Below are positions 1 through 8,960 of a stretch of 64,000 nt of DNA, in pieces. Source of the DNA: Desulfolithobacter dissulfuricans (GTDB lineage: Bacteria > Desulfobacterota > Desulfobulbia > Desulfobulbales > Desulfobulbaceae); NCBI RefSeq assembly GCF_025998535.1, contig NZ_AP024233.1, positions 1,649,219-1,713,218 on the forward strand, given 5' to 3'. The stretch's first letter is position 1, and each line of letters begins with the position of its first letter. Made by a program: the position numbers and the translations under genes. The notes below the pieces were generated by a model, which saw only the letters and a list, made by a program, of their open reading frames with translations, had not been told where the DNA came from and searched no databases.

Positions 1-1530
1 AATCGGGGTCTGGAGGATATAGACATGGCCAAGTTTGATCAGCGGCTCGAAATAATGGAGAAAAAAGGTCAGCAGCAGGTTGCGGATATGGAGCCCGTCC
101 ACATCGGCGTCCGTGGCCAGAATCACCTTGTCGAACCGGAGGTTGCCCACCGACTCCTCGATATCCAGGGCCCGCATCAGGGCATACATCTCATCGTTTT
201 TGTAGAGCAGATCCAGCCGCTGGCCAAAGACGTTCATGGGTTTGCCCTTGAGTGAGAACACGGCCTGGGTCATGGGATCGCGGGAGGAGACGATGGAACC
301 GGCAGCCGACTGGCCTTCGGTGATGAAGATCATGTTCTCCCGGCCTTCCCTGGACGGCTTGCCCCTGCGGGGATGGTACTTGCAGTCCTTGAGCTGGGGA
401 ATCTTGAAGGCCACCTTCCGGGCCTTGGCCTTGGCCTCCCGGCGGACCGACTGCAGCTCCCGGCGGACCCGCTCGTTTCGCTGGACCTTGTCCATGAGCA
501 GTTCCGCGGTTTCAGGATGCTTGTAGAGATGGGTCGCCACAGCTTCCCTGACCGTGTTGACGATCCAGGGCCGGATATCGGTGTTGCCCAGCTTGTTCTT
601 TGTCTGGGACTCGAACACCGGTTCCTGGACCTTGACTGCCAGGGTGCCGACAATGCCGTCCCGCACATCCTTGCCGGTGAATTTCTTGCCGGAAAACTCG
701 TTGACCCCTTTAAGGATCCCCTCCCGGAAGGCCGAGAGATGGGTGCCGCCCTCACTGGTGTAGGTGCCGTTGACAAACGAATAATAGGTATCGGAATAGT
801 CATCGGTGTGGGTGAAGGCGAACTCCAGCGACTTGTCGGCAAAATAAAAGGGCGGATAGAGCTCCTTGCCGTCCAGTTCATCGGCCAGCAGATCCAGCAG
901 CCCGTGTTCGGAGTAGTAGCAGTTGTCGTCGAAATAGAGCCGCAGCCCGGCATTGAGATAGGCGTAGCGCCAGAGTCGTTTGTCGACGAACTCCCGGTCA
1001 AACTTGAAACCGGAAAACAGCTCGCCATCGGGCAGAAACTCGATCAGGGTACCGTTCTTCTCGTCGGTTTCCCCTTCTTCCTCGGACTGCAGATCACCGC
1101 AGGAAAAAACGGCCTTCTTGTAGCGGCCGTCCCGATAGGCGCAGACCATGAAATGGGAAGACAGAGCATTGACCGCCTTGGTGCCCACCCCGTTGAGACC
1201 GACCGAGAACTGGAACACATCGGTGTTGTACTTGGCACCGGTATTGATCACCGAGACGCATTCCACCACCTTGCCCAGCGGAATGCCGCGGCCGTAATCG
1301 CGGACCCGACACAGACCATTGTCCTCGATGGAGATATCGACCTGCTTGCCATAGCCCATAATGAACTCGTCCACGGCATTGTCGATAACCTCCTTGAGCA
1401 GGATATAGATCCCGTCGTCCGGGTGGGAGCCATTCCCGAGCCGACCGATATACATACCGGGTCGCTTGCGGATATGCTCAAGCGAACTCAGGGTTTTTAT
1501 CTTTGATTCGTCGTAGAGATGGGAGGACAC
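1..1530 (-). CDS. parE: ParE-like type IIA topoisomerase subunit B (partial, runs off left edge)
   Basis: This is the ATPase/TOPRIM subunit of a type II topoisomerase, which passes DNA duplexes through each other with a GyrA/ParC partner. My reverse-strand translation shows the GHKL ATPase signatures EVIDNAVDEF, DYGRGIP and GLNGVGTKAVNALS, then the transducer region, then TOPRIM motifs EGQSAAGS and DADVDG. The C-terminus lies outside the window. Overall wording resembles the compact ParE type seen in Bacteroidetes and some Desulfobacterota more than E. coli GyrB, so parE is preferred but gyrB-like naming is possible. The canonical TOPRIM EGDSA reads EGQSA here. The start is uncertain: GTG at 1530 or TTG at 1539, with no clear Shine-Dalgarno sequence; an in-frame stop lies just upstream. 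No partner parC is visible. Confidence 0.88.
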   Translation of the reverse strand, partial: MSSHLYDESKIKTLSSLEHIRKRPGMYIGRLGNGSHPDDGIYILLKEVIDNAVDEFIMGYGKQVDISIEDNGLCRVRDYGRGIPLGKVVECVSVINTGAKYNTDVFQFSVGLNGVGTKAVNALSSHFMVCAYRDGRYKKAVFSCGDLQSEEEGETDEKNGTLIEFLPDGELFSGFKFDREFVDKRLWRYAYLNAGLRLYFDDNCYYSEHGLLDLLADELDGKELYPPFYFADKSLEFAFTHTDDYSDTYYSFVNGTYTSEGGTHLSAFREGILKGVNEFSGKKFTGKDVRDGIVGTLAVKVQEPVFESQTKNKLGNTDIRPWIVNTVREAVATHLYKHPETAELLMDKVQRNERVRRELQSVRREAKAKARKVAFKIPQLKDCKYHPRRGKPSREGRENMIFITEGQSAAGSIVSSRDPMTQAVFSLKGKPMNVFGQRLDLLYKNDEMYALMRALDIEESVGNLRFDKVILATDADVDGLHIRNLLLTFFLHYFEPLIKLGHVYILQTPI

Positions 1531-1806
1531 GTTTTGCAATGAAGAATTGTGAATTATGGATTATGAATCAATGTCAGCCGGGATACGGTTTGTTTTATGC
1601 TTTTCTCCAGTCAGAAACAGGGGTTTTCTTTTGTTTTCAGCATGATGCATTCATGGCCACCGGTGCAGCCGCTGCCTCGGTTCAGGCCTGTGCGGCCCCG
1701 GAATGAGCGACATGAAAGCGCCATGCACGGGTAGGAAAGCGGATGCCGATGATCCCCGGAACTAATCAAAACAGTTTACCCACTTGTCCCCAACAAGTCA
1801 AAAGAT
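1531..1806. other. Intergenic spacer with AT-rich repeat-like stretch
   Basis: This 276-base spacer separates the diverging topoisomerase and thiD genes and must carry both promoters. I see no convincing reading frame. Near 1540-1575 there is an AT-rich stretch built from GAATT/GAATTAT-type words that contrasts with the GC-rich surroundings and looks like the simple degenerate repeats often scattered in MAG-type genomes. A definite -35/-10 pair could not be assigned. Confidence 0.35.
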
Positions 1807-2674
1807 ATGACACGCACGGTTCTCACCATAGGCGGCTCCGATCCCACCGGCGGTGCCGGGATTCAGGCCGACATAAAAACCCTGACCATGCTCGGAGTGT
1901 ACGGGGCTGCGGCAATCACCTGCGTCACGGTGCAGAATTCCCATGGCGTCACTGCTATCCAGCCCCTGGATCCGGAACTGGTGGCAGCGCAAATCAGGGC
2001 CGTACTCGACGACCACCACGTGCACCATGTGAAGATAGGCATGGTGGGATCCACCCCCATTGCCCGGGCCATAGGAGAGAGCCTCGCCGGTTTTGAGGGG
2101 AGGTTATCTATGATCCCGTCCTCAGCGCCACTACCGGTCAACCCCTCATGGAGGAATCCGGACTGGACTCGCTCAGGCGGGAACTGTTGCGCCGTACAAC
2201 TATTCTGACCCCGAATCTTCCCGAACTGGCCAGATTGACCGGGGCCGACGGGCCACTCGATGTCCGGCGGGCGGTGGAAGAACTCCTCACCACCTCGAAC
2301 TGCTTGCGGGCAGTGATCGTCAAGGGGGGCACCTCCTGGATCCGCAGCTTACCGACACACTTTTCCTACGAAATAACAATGAAATACAGAGCATATCTGT
2401 CGCACACCATAAGATTCTGACCACCAACACCCATGGCACCGGATGTACCTTTGCCTCGGCTCTTGCCGCGTATCTCTGTCGAGGGTTTTTCCTGGAACAG
2501 GCTTTCCGGAAAACGGTCGCCCTTCTCCAGCATCTGCTTGCCCGGAGCGCCGATAAAAACATTATTCGTCATCCAGGGGATGTGGCCCCATGCTACATTC
2601 CGTTGGCATGGTTTAGAAGGAATATTGTCAAATGCACTCGCCTCATCCCTGTCCCTGTTCTCGCTCTTTGGTAG
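1807..2674 (+). pseudogene. thiD: Hydroxymethylpyrimidine/phosphomethylpyrimidine kinase, two frame breaks
   Basis: ThiD phosphorylates HMP and HMP-P in thiamine pyrimidine synthesis. The opening segment has the family start TIGGSDPTGGAGIQADIKT. The frame is lost at the GGGG run 2097-2100; restoring one base continues into IYDPVLSATTG and LTPNLPELARLTG. It is lost again at the G run 2324-2329; restoring one base gives the C-terminal NTHGTGCTFASALAAYL motif and ends at the TAG at 2672-2674. The reconstructed protein is of normal length with all family motifs, so the two -1 changes are the only lesions seen. They may be homopolymer sequencing errors rather than true inactivation. The end overlaps the next start at 2632. 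Confidence 0.85.
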
Positions 2675-4340
2675 CCGGTCTGGCGCTGTGCCTGTGGATC
2701 TCTCTCTTCCTGCCGGCCGGTCATGGTCTGGCCGGGGACAACCCGCCTCCCACGTCAAAACAGACACAAGCTGTTCAGGAGATGCAGGACAATATCCTGC
2801 CGACCCTGAAATCCATTCTGGAATTACGGGCTGATCTGCAAAAACAACTGAGAGAAAAGAAAAAACAGCTCAAGCGAAGCTCATCAGACAGCGAAAAGCT
2901 GCAGCTGCAGGCGGAAATAGCATTGCTGGAGCAACAGCTCAAGGAATCCGGGGATGATTTCACCCGAATCGCCACCGGCATCGATCCAAGGGATTTCCAG
3001 CCGAAGAAAAAAGAGGAAAAATTCGATTTGAAGCAGGAAATAACCTTCCTCCTCAAGCCTCTAATCAGCGAAATGAAGCAGATGACCGCCAGGGTCAGGC
3101 AGCAGGCCCAGCTCAATGTGGAGATTGAACAGTACTCCAAGTTACTGCCGGAAGCCGAGGAGGCTGTCCGGAACATTACAGAACTTCTCAAAAAAACCAA
3201 AGACAAGGCCCTGAAAAAACAGCTCGGGAAGGAACTGACAGCCTGGAAGAACCGACAAAAAGAGCTAGAAAACAAACAAAATATCGCCAGGATGCAGCTT
3301 GAGCAGTTGAGCCGGAGCAAGACGTCCGTGCGTGAAGATCTGCAGGAGTCCATCAAACATTTTTTCCGGACCAGGGGAGCGTACCTGTTTCTGGCCCTGG
3401 CCACTGTCACACTTGTCATCTGTACCTGTTGGCTGCTGCACAGATTCCTGGTCAGAATCCTGCCCGGCTATCGGCGGGAACATATCCCCCTGCGGCTCCG
3501 CATCCTGGATCTGGTCTTCAGGGCCATGACTTTCATCCTCGCCGTCACCGGCCTTTTCGGTGTCCTGTACGCAGCCCAGGACTGGGTTCTTCTGAGCGTG
3601 TCGATCATCTTCCTCATGGGGATCGGCTGGACCGCCCGGCAAACCATACCCAAAATCTGGAATCAGAGCCAGCTGATGCTCAACATCGGTTCTGTCCGGG
3701 AAGGTGAACGGCTCGTGATAGATGGAATTCCCTGGTTTGTTCGAAAAATCAATGTGTTTACCATTCTGGAAAATCCTGACCTCGGGGTGACGCTTCGCGT
3801 GCCCATCGGCAAGCTGCTCGACATGGAATCACGGCCTTTCAATCGCTGGGAACGGTGGTTCCCCTGTAAACGGGATGACTGGGTAATTCTTGCCGATGGA
3901 ACCCGTGGCAAGGTGGTCAGCCAAAGCCATGAAGCCGTGGAACTGGTCCAGCGGGGCGGGGCGCGAAAGATCTATCGGACCGCTGATTTTCTCTCCCTGT
4001 CCCCCTGAATCTCTCAAGCAACTTCAGGCTCAAGGTACCCTTTGGCATCAGTTATGACCTGCAGGAACAGGCCACCGCACGGATCCCCGACACCCTGAGC
4101 CGATATATTTCGGACAGGATTGGCGAGGAAGGTTATGGTGACTATCTCAAAAACCTGAGGGTGGAGTTCATGGAAGCCGCTGACTCGTCACTGAACCTGG
4201 TGGTCATCGCTGATTTTGACGGCGAGATGGCTCCGCTCTACAACCGGCTGCGGAGAGCCTTGCAAAAATGGTGCGTCGAGGCCTGTACCAGGGAAGACTG
4301 GGAGATTCCCTTCCCGCAGCTGACTGTCCACAAGGTCTGA
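2632..4340 (+). pseudogene. MscS-family mechanosensitive channel, one frame break near the C-terminus
   Basis: The reading frame opens with a signal-like hydrophobic N-terminus (about residues 12-35), then a long charged coiled-coil-prone periplasmic region (about 50-230). Several membrane helices follow (about 240-262, 285-305, 308-330), then a beta-rich MscS-like domain. The first frame stops at 4008. Adding one base in the CCCCC run 4001-4005 continues for about 111 codons through a typical MscS cytoplasmic alpha-beta segment to the TGA at 4338-4340. MscS channels release solutes on hypo-osmotic shock. The start overlaps the end of thiD, which suggests translational coupling. Without the repair the protein would lose its C-terminal cytoplasmic domain. 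The family call rests on architecture and the helix-beta transition, not on a named signature. Confidence 0.72.
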
Positions 4341-4418
4341 AACGAACAGCAGAAAACAAAAAAAGTGTCGAAAAAAAGGGTGTTGTCAGCCTAGTCTCAA
4401 GGGCAGGCCGGGTAGCGG

Positions 4419-4637
4419 CTATTCCATCATATGGATGCGCTCGCAGTCCGGACAGATCCAGGTGGGGCCGTTACTCATGCCCCATTTGTTTTCCTCGAAG
4501 CATTCCGGGCAGATCTGAAAACCACAGGTGCAGTTCCAGCAAAAGGGTTTTTCCTGCCGGCAACAGTGGCAGCGGAATTCTTTTTTCCGTCGCCGGCGGT
4601 TCCCGGCTCCGGTTGTCTTTTTTTTCTCGTCAGTCAT
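4419..4637 (-). CDS. Small cysteine-rich zinc-ribbon-like protein
   Basis: This 72-residue protein starts with a lysine/arginine-rich tail. It then packs ten cysteines: C23, C25, C26, C33, C36, C38, C43, C46, C62 and C65. The CxxC pairs C43/C46 and C62/C65 and the C33-x2-C36-x-C38 cluster suggest two or three zinc sites. I do not recognise a named family. The start ATG overlaps the end of cutA by eight bases, so the two are probably translated together. CutA is a metal-tolerance-type protein, so a metal-related role is conceivable but unproven. The gene converges with the MscS gene across a 78-base spacer. Confidence 0.7.
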   Translation of the reverse strand: MTDEKKKTTGAGNRRRRKKEFRCHCCRQEKPFCWNCTCGFQICPECFEENKWGMSNGPTWICPDCERIHMME

Positions 4638-4962
4638 CTTGTTGTGGAAGAAGTTCTCGGTCAAGCCAGTTGAGATACTCTGGACTGGCATCGATGATTT
4701 CCGTGGCAACGATCTCCGGCACCTCGTAGGAGTGCATGGACGTGATGGCCTCACACAGACGGGGAAAAAGATCGAGCCGCGATTTCATGGTGCAGACGAT
4801 CTCATGGGCCGATTCCACCTTTCCCTGCCACCGGTAGACCGAGTGACAGTTGGGCACGATCTGGACACAGGCGGTGAGCCGGGCCGCCACAAGCTGTTCG
4901 GCCACTTTTTTCGCCTCTTCATACTTCTCAAAGGTCGTCACTACCTGAATATATTTATTCAT
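4630..4962 (-). CDS. cutA: Divalent-cation tolerance protein CutA
   Basis: CutA is a small trimeric protein with a ferredoxin-like fold, linked to copper and other divalent-metal tolerance; its biochemical role is still debated. The 110-residue product has the family landmarks: an N-terminal TTFEKYEEAKKVAEQLV helix, LTACVQIVP, YRWQGKVESAHE and the C-terminal YEVPEIVATEI. I chose the ATG at 4962 because MNKYIQVVTTF matches the usual CutA start; an upstream in-frame ATG at 4980 would add six residues. It overlaps the cysteine-rich gene downstream. The 185-base gap to coaX holds the divergent promoters. Confidence 0.93.
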   Translation of the reverse strand: MNKYIQVVTTFEKYEEAKKVAEQLVAARLTACVQIVPNCHSVYRWQGKVESAHEIVCTMKSRLDLFPRLCEAITSMHSYEVPEIVATEIIDASPEYLNWLDRELLPQQDD

Positions 4963-5147
4963 GATCACGCCCCCGCACACTGGTTTTTTTTTATGTTATG
5001 GAATATTGTAATCATCCCGGAGTAACTTGCAACATGCGGATGAAATCTCCCCCTGCCCGGACGTACACCACGCGGTGAGCAGGGAACTCACTCCACAGGC
5101 TGAGGTTTTTCGTTTTTCACATCACTTGGTACCCGGTAGGCGACAAA

Positions 5148-5936
5148 ATGCTCCTTGCAGTTGATGTGGGCAATTCCCACACGGTGAGCGGTGTTTTTGC
5201 GGGAGAACGGCTGATCTGCCAGTGGCGGCTCAAGTCGGATCAGGACCGGACCGCCGACGAACTGGCCATCCGCTACCATGCCCTCTTTCAGATGGCCGGC
5301 GTGGACCTGGGACAGATAGACGGCTTTGTGCTTGCCTCGGTGGTCCCCACCCTGGAGAGCAGCTGGCTCGGATTTGCCGAAAAATACCTTCGCCATCTCC
5401 ACTCCGCCCCACTGTCTGTCAACCATAAAACCGATACCGGCATCACGGTCAGAACCAGGAATCCCGCTGAAGTGGGCGCCGATCGGATCGTTAACGCTGT
5501 GGCGGCCTGGGACCGTTTCCAGGACCGGCTCATCGTGATTGATTTCGGTACCGCCATCACCTTTGACTGTGTTTCCCACAGGCGGGAATACGTGGGCGGC
5601 ACCATCCATCCTGGTATCGGCATTTCCCTGGACGCCCTGGCCGGCCGTACGGCCAAGCTGCCGCGGATCGATATCGACCGCAAACCTGACCAGGTCATCG
5701 GCGATACCACGGCCAGCGCCATCCGCTCCGGTATTCTCCATGGATTCGGCGGGTTGGTAGACCGTATGGTGGATCTGATCAGCGAGCAGCTGGGACCTGC
5801 CGGCGAGACCGTCCACACGGTGGCCACCGGCGGCATGGCCCACCTGATCGCGCCCTATGCCCGGACCATCAGCCAGGTCGACCCCCTGCTCACCCTCACC
5901 GGACTCCGGCTGATCCATGAACGTTACCAGGGCTGA
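5148..5936 (+). CDS. coaX: Type III pantothenate kinase
   Basis: CoaX carries out the first committed step of coenzyme A synthesis, phosphorylating pantothenate in the cytoplasm. The 262-residue protein has the ASKHA-fold motifs of the family: DVGNSHT at 6-12, GADRIVNA at 110-117, DFGTA at 132-136 and GGTIHPG at 150-156. Length and motif spacing are normal, so it should be active. It leads a short operon: ldcA starts two bases after its stop. Type III enzymes are not feedback-inhibited by CoA in characterised cases (family knowledge). Confidence 0.95.
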   Translation: MLLAVDVGNSHTVSGVFAGERLICQWRLKSDQDRTADELAIRYHALFQMAGVDLGQIDGFVLASVVPTLESSWLGFAEKYLRHLHSAPLSVNHKTDTGITVRTRNPAEVGADRIVNAVAAWDRFQDRLIVIDFGTAITFDCVSHRREYVGGTIHPGIGISLDALAGRTAKLPRIDIDRKPDQVIGDTTASAIRSGILHGFGGLVDRMVDLISEQLGPAGETVHTVATGGMAHLIAPYARTISQVDPLLTLTGLRLIHERYQG

Positions 5937-5937
5937 G

Positions 5938-6894
5938 ATGGAAAAAAAAGCAATCCCTGTCCTGCCCCCACCCCTGCGCCCCGGCGACACCATCGGCCTG
6001 TGCGCTCCGGCCGGACCAGTCCGTGAGCCAGGCCGTCTGCAGCGGGGTATCGCCCTGCTCCGGGAGGCGGGTTTCCGGATCAAAACCGTCCGCCCGGCTG
6101 ATCAGTACGCGCCAGAGGAGATGTACCTGGCCGGACCGGATCGCGAACGGCTGGACGAACTGCACCGCCTCTGGGCTGACGAAGAGGTCAAAGCCGTCCT
6201 CGCCGTCCGGGGCGGATACGGCTGCCTGCGTCTGCTCCCCGGTCTTGACTTCAGCTTCATCCGCACCCGGCCCAAGTGGCTGATCGGCTTTTCCGATCTC
6301 ACCGTCCTGCTCAACACACTTTTCAGGGAAGCCGGCCTCCTCACCCTCCACGGACCCACCGCCCACTCGCTCACCGGGCTTGACCGGGATTCCATCGAAC
6401 GGTTTTTCGCCATCCTGGGTGGCAGCTTTCCCGCCATGGAGAGCCGGGACCTGGAGATCCTCAAACCGGGTCGGGGGCGGGGGGAACTTGTCGGCGGCAA
6501 CCTGTCCACCCTGGTTCACCTGCTCGGCACCCCCTGGGAGGTGGATCTGCGCGGCCGCATCCTGATCCTGGAAGATACCGGCGAGCCGCCCTACCGGTTG
6601 GACCGGATGCTGACCCAGCTGGCCATGAGCCGTGGTTTCAGCGACCTGACCGGCCTGATCCTGGGTATTTTCGATCCTGGCCACGATGACCGTCTGGAGA
6701 CCCTCCGGCTGCAGGAGATGGTATGGCAGCGAGTCCTGGAACTGTGCCATGATCTTGCGTTCCCGATCTGGGGCGGCCTGCCCTTTGGCCACCTGGATCG
6801 GAACCAGGCCTTCCCCATCGGCATGGAAACAGAGATGGACGATCTGGCCGGCAGGCTCCAATTCCATCCGGGCTCAGCCCGGCAGGCGGGATAG
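5938..6894 (+). CDS. ldcA: LD-carboxypeptidase (S66 family)
   Basis: S66 peptidases remove the terminal D-alanine from cytoplasmic murein tetrapeptides during peptidoglycan recycling. The expected Ser-Glu-His triad is visible: S119 in IGFSD, E212 in LEDTGEPPYRLDR and H285 in LPFGHLDRNQAFPIG. RGGYG near residue 91 is also conserved. The 318-residue length is usual. I chose the ATG at 5938, directly behind the coaX stop; an in-frame ATG at 5917 would overlap coaX and add seven residues. The gene is followed within five bases by a membrane protein gene. Confidence 0.92.
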   Translation: MEKKAIPVLPPPLRPGDTIGLCAPAGPVREPGRLQRGIALLREAGFRIKTVRPADQYAPEEMYLAGPDRERLDELHRLWADEEVKAVLAVRGGYGCLRLLPGLDFSFIRTRPKWLIGFSDLTVLLNTLFREAGLLTLHGPTAHSLTGLDRDSIERFFAILGGSFPAMESRDLEILKPGRGRGELVGGNLSTLVHLLGTPWEVDLRGRILILEDTGEPPYRLDRMLTQLAMSRGFSDLTGLILGIFDPGHDDRLETLRLQEMVWQRVLELCHDLAFPIWGGLPFGHLDRNQAFPIGMETEMDDLAGRLQFHPGSARQAG

Positions 6895-6898
6895 GACG

Positions 6899-7555
6899 AT
6901 GATCGGACGCTGGCTGAAAACCATTGGCGCCACCCTGCCCCTGCTGCTGGTCTACTGGCTGATCCTGTGGCCGGGGTTGCTGGCCAGGGACCAGATGACC
7001 ACCGGCCAGTTTCTCACCTATCTCATGATCTGGGTGATCCTTTTCATCGTCTCCCTCCCCCTGCTGCTCAGCGGTCTCATCCGCCGATTCTGGTTTTTCC
7101 CGGGCAACGGCGAGCCGGTGGCCCCGGAACTTCTCCAGTCGCTGCTGCTTTCGGTCAACGAGATGCACGCCGGTCCTGTCCGGGCCCGGAAAAAGAGAAA
7201 AACCATCGTTGTTTCCTGGCGATGCGAAAAGGGGTTGTGGTGTGAACGGATGGAACAACTGGGACTCAAACGACTCTTTGAGCTCAAACTCCGGTTCGAT
7301 CCGGCCACCCGGACCGTGATCGTGAGCGGCCGTACCAGGTCGGTTGACCTGAGCCTGTGCCCGGTCAAGGTGAAACAGGGCTGGCTGAGCTTTCCCCGGC
7401 CCTTTTTCGGCATCCGCCTGGGAAGCGACTGGGGGTTTGCCATCTATCGCCAGACCCGTCCCGAAGACTACAGCTTTACCCCCGGCGAGCTCCTCAACCC
7501 CGTGGTCAACGAAATCCTCCGCAACGGCTGGAACATCCGCCTCTCCGTGCTCTGA
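6899..7555 (+). CDS. Two-helix membrane protein of unknown function
   Basis: The 218-residue product has two N-terminal membrane helices (about residues 8-28 and 40-62). A soluble basic domain follows, with a KKRKTIVVSW strand and scattered beta-like segments. I do not recognise the family. The start ATG at 6899 follows the ldcA stop by four bases, so it is likely the last gene of coaX-ldcA. The intron's 3' end lies 42 bases beyond its stop. A role in envelope maintenance would fit the neighbours but is only a guess. Confidence 0.72.
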   Translation: MIGRWLKTIGATLPLLLVYWLILWPGLLARDQMTTGQFLTYLMIWVILFIVSLPLLLSGLIRRFWFFPGNGEPVAPELLQSLLLSVNEMHAGPVRARKKRKTIVVSWRCEKGLWCERMEQLGLKRLFELKLRFDPATRTVIVSGRTRSVDLSLCPVKVKQGWLSFPRPFFGIRLGSDWGFAIYRQTRPEDYSFTPGELLNPVVNEILRNGWNIRLSVL

Positions 7556-7646
7556 ATCTGCCGGGCACGGTGTCTCAACAAAAAAGAAAATTGGCAAATC
7601 GAGTAGGGTGAGGCAAGGTAATTAAGCTTGCCTCATCCCTCTCACA

Positions 7647-7677
7647 GAACCGTACGTACGGGCCTCGTATACGGCTC
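7647..7677 (-). ncRNA. Group II intron domain V hairpin
   Basis: On the minus strand this stretch begins GAGCCGTATACG and ends CGTACGTACGGTTC, folding into the short near-perfect hairpin that is the catalytic centre of group II introns. Its place just upstream of the bulge-type domain VI stem and the AY-type 3' end is as expected. Both arms are intact, so splicing competence is plausible. Confidence 0.85.
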
Positions 7678-7691
7678 CTGTTTATTTTCCT

Positions 7692-8960
7692 TCATACTGA
7701 AACAGAAATTCCGGTCTGTACAGATGCGAAGTCAAAGAGACCCATTTCCCCATGCAGGTAGCTGTTGGGTAGGGCATAATGGCTCAGTGGACTTGCTGCG
7801 TTGGCCCAGGAGTTCATCTTGATACTTTTGAATTCTCCTTTATAGCCCAGCTGTCTCAGTCTGCGGTGTAGCCTGCACGGCTTTTTCCACAGCTTCAACT
7901 GAACAGCACGCAGCCGTCTTCTGATCCACCTCATCAGCCGAGAAAACTCACCCTTGCAGTTCGCTATTCGAAAGTAGTTGGCAAAACCCCTCAGCAACCG
8001 GTTGAGATCGGCTATCACCTTCTCAAGGTTCACCGGGGAGTTACGCCGGGTCATCGCCTTGACCTTCGCCTTGAAGGCCCTCACCTTGCCTCGCTGTATT
8101 CGGGTCATTACGGAGTGGATACAAACTCCGAGAAATTTGATTCCCTTAAGGCTGTGACTTATGTGGGTCTTCTCCTGATTGACGGTCAACAGCAATTCCT
8201 CTTCAAGATAGCGACGGGCCTGGTTCAGTGCATTTTCGGCTGCGCTCTTTGACTGGCACAGGATCAGGATGTCGTCCGCATAGCGGACGATGCGGTGGCC
8301 ACGATTCTTCATAAACTGATCGAAGGAATCAAGGTATACGTTGGCAATCAACGGGCTGATAACTCCGCCCTGCGGACTGCCGACCTCGCTGGCCTGCCAA
8401 CCATCTCCTGTCAGAACACCGCTTTTCAAAAACTTCTCCAGCAGACCAAGAATACTTCCATCGCTGACCCGGCGACGGAACGAGGCAAGGATCAGGTCAT
8501 GGTTCAACGTGTCGAAACATTTCGACAGATCCATGTCCACTACCCATTTCCGCTCGTACGTCCGGATGAACATCGTGGCTTTGCTGATTGCCTGGTGACA
8601 ACTCCGACCAGGACGGTAGCCGTAGCTCGACGGATGGAAATCGCGGTCAAATATTGGTTGAAGTATATCCAGCAGGGCCTGCTGTACCACACGGTCACGG
8701 ACTGCAGGTATGCCGAGTAGCCGTTTCCCGCCGTTCGGCTTCGGGATCTCAACCCGTCGCACGGCCAGCGGTTGGTAGCTCTTGTTCTGCAGTTCCGTCA
8801 GGAGATGATCAATGTTGGCCGCTAATGATCCGGCAAAATTATCAATGGACTGGCCGTCTATACCGGCAGCTCCTTTCGAGGATTTCACCTTGTAAAATGC
8901 CTTGAACAGGTTCTCCCGGCTCAGCATTCGATCATATAGACTGTACCAGACTTCAACCAT
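7692..8960 (-). CDS. ltrA: Group II intron-encoded reverse transcriptase/maturase
   Basis: This 422-residue protein copies the intron into DNA at new sites and helps its RNA fold. The reverse transcriptase blocks are complete: GAAGIDG, PKPNGGKRLLGIP, DMDLSKCFDTLNH, GSPQGGVISPLIANVYLD, the catalytic RYADD, and FLGVCI. They are followed by the maturase (X) segment with LNRLLRGFANYFR. No HNH endonuclease domain follows, as in class IIC and some other lineages. No frame break is present, so the element may still be active. A second possible start is the ATG at 8927. Confidence 0.93.
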   Translation of the reverse strand: MVEVWYSLYDRMLSRENLFKAFYKVKSSKGAAGIDGQSIDNFAGSLAANIDHLLTELQNKSYQPLAVRRVEIPKPNGGKRLLGIPAVRDRVVQQALLDILQPIFDRDFHPSSYGYRPGRSCHQAISKATMFIRTYERKWVVDMDLSKCFDTLNHDLILASFRRRVSDGSILGLLEKFLKSGVLTGDGWQASEVGSPQGGVISPLIANVYLDSFDQFMKNRGHRIVRYADDILILCQSKSAAENALNQARRYLEEELLLTVNQEKTHISHSLKGIKFLGVCIHSVMTRIQRGKVRAFKAKVKAMTRRNSPVNLEKVIADLNRLLRGFANYFRIANCKGEFSRLMRWIRRRLRAVQLKLWKKPCRLHRRLRQLGYKGEFKSIKMNSWANAASPLSHYALPNSYLHGEMGLFDFASVQTGISVSV

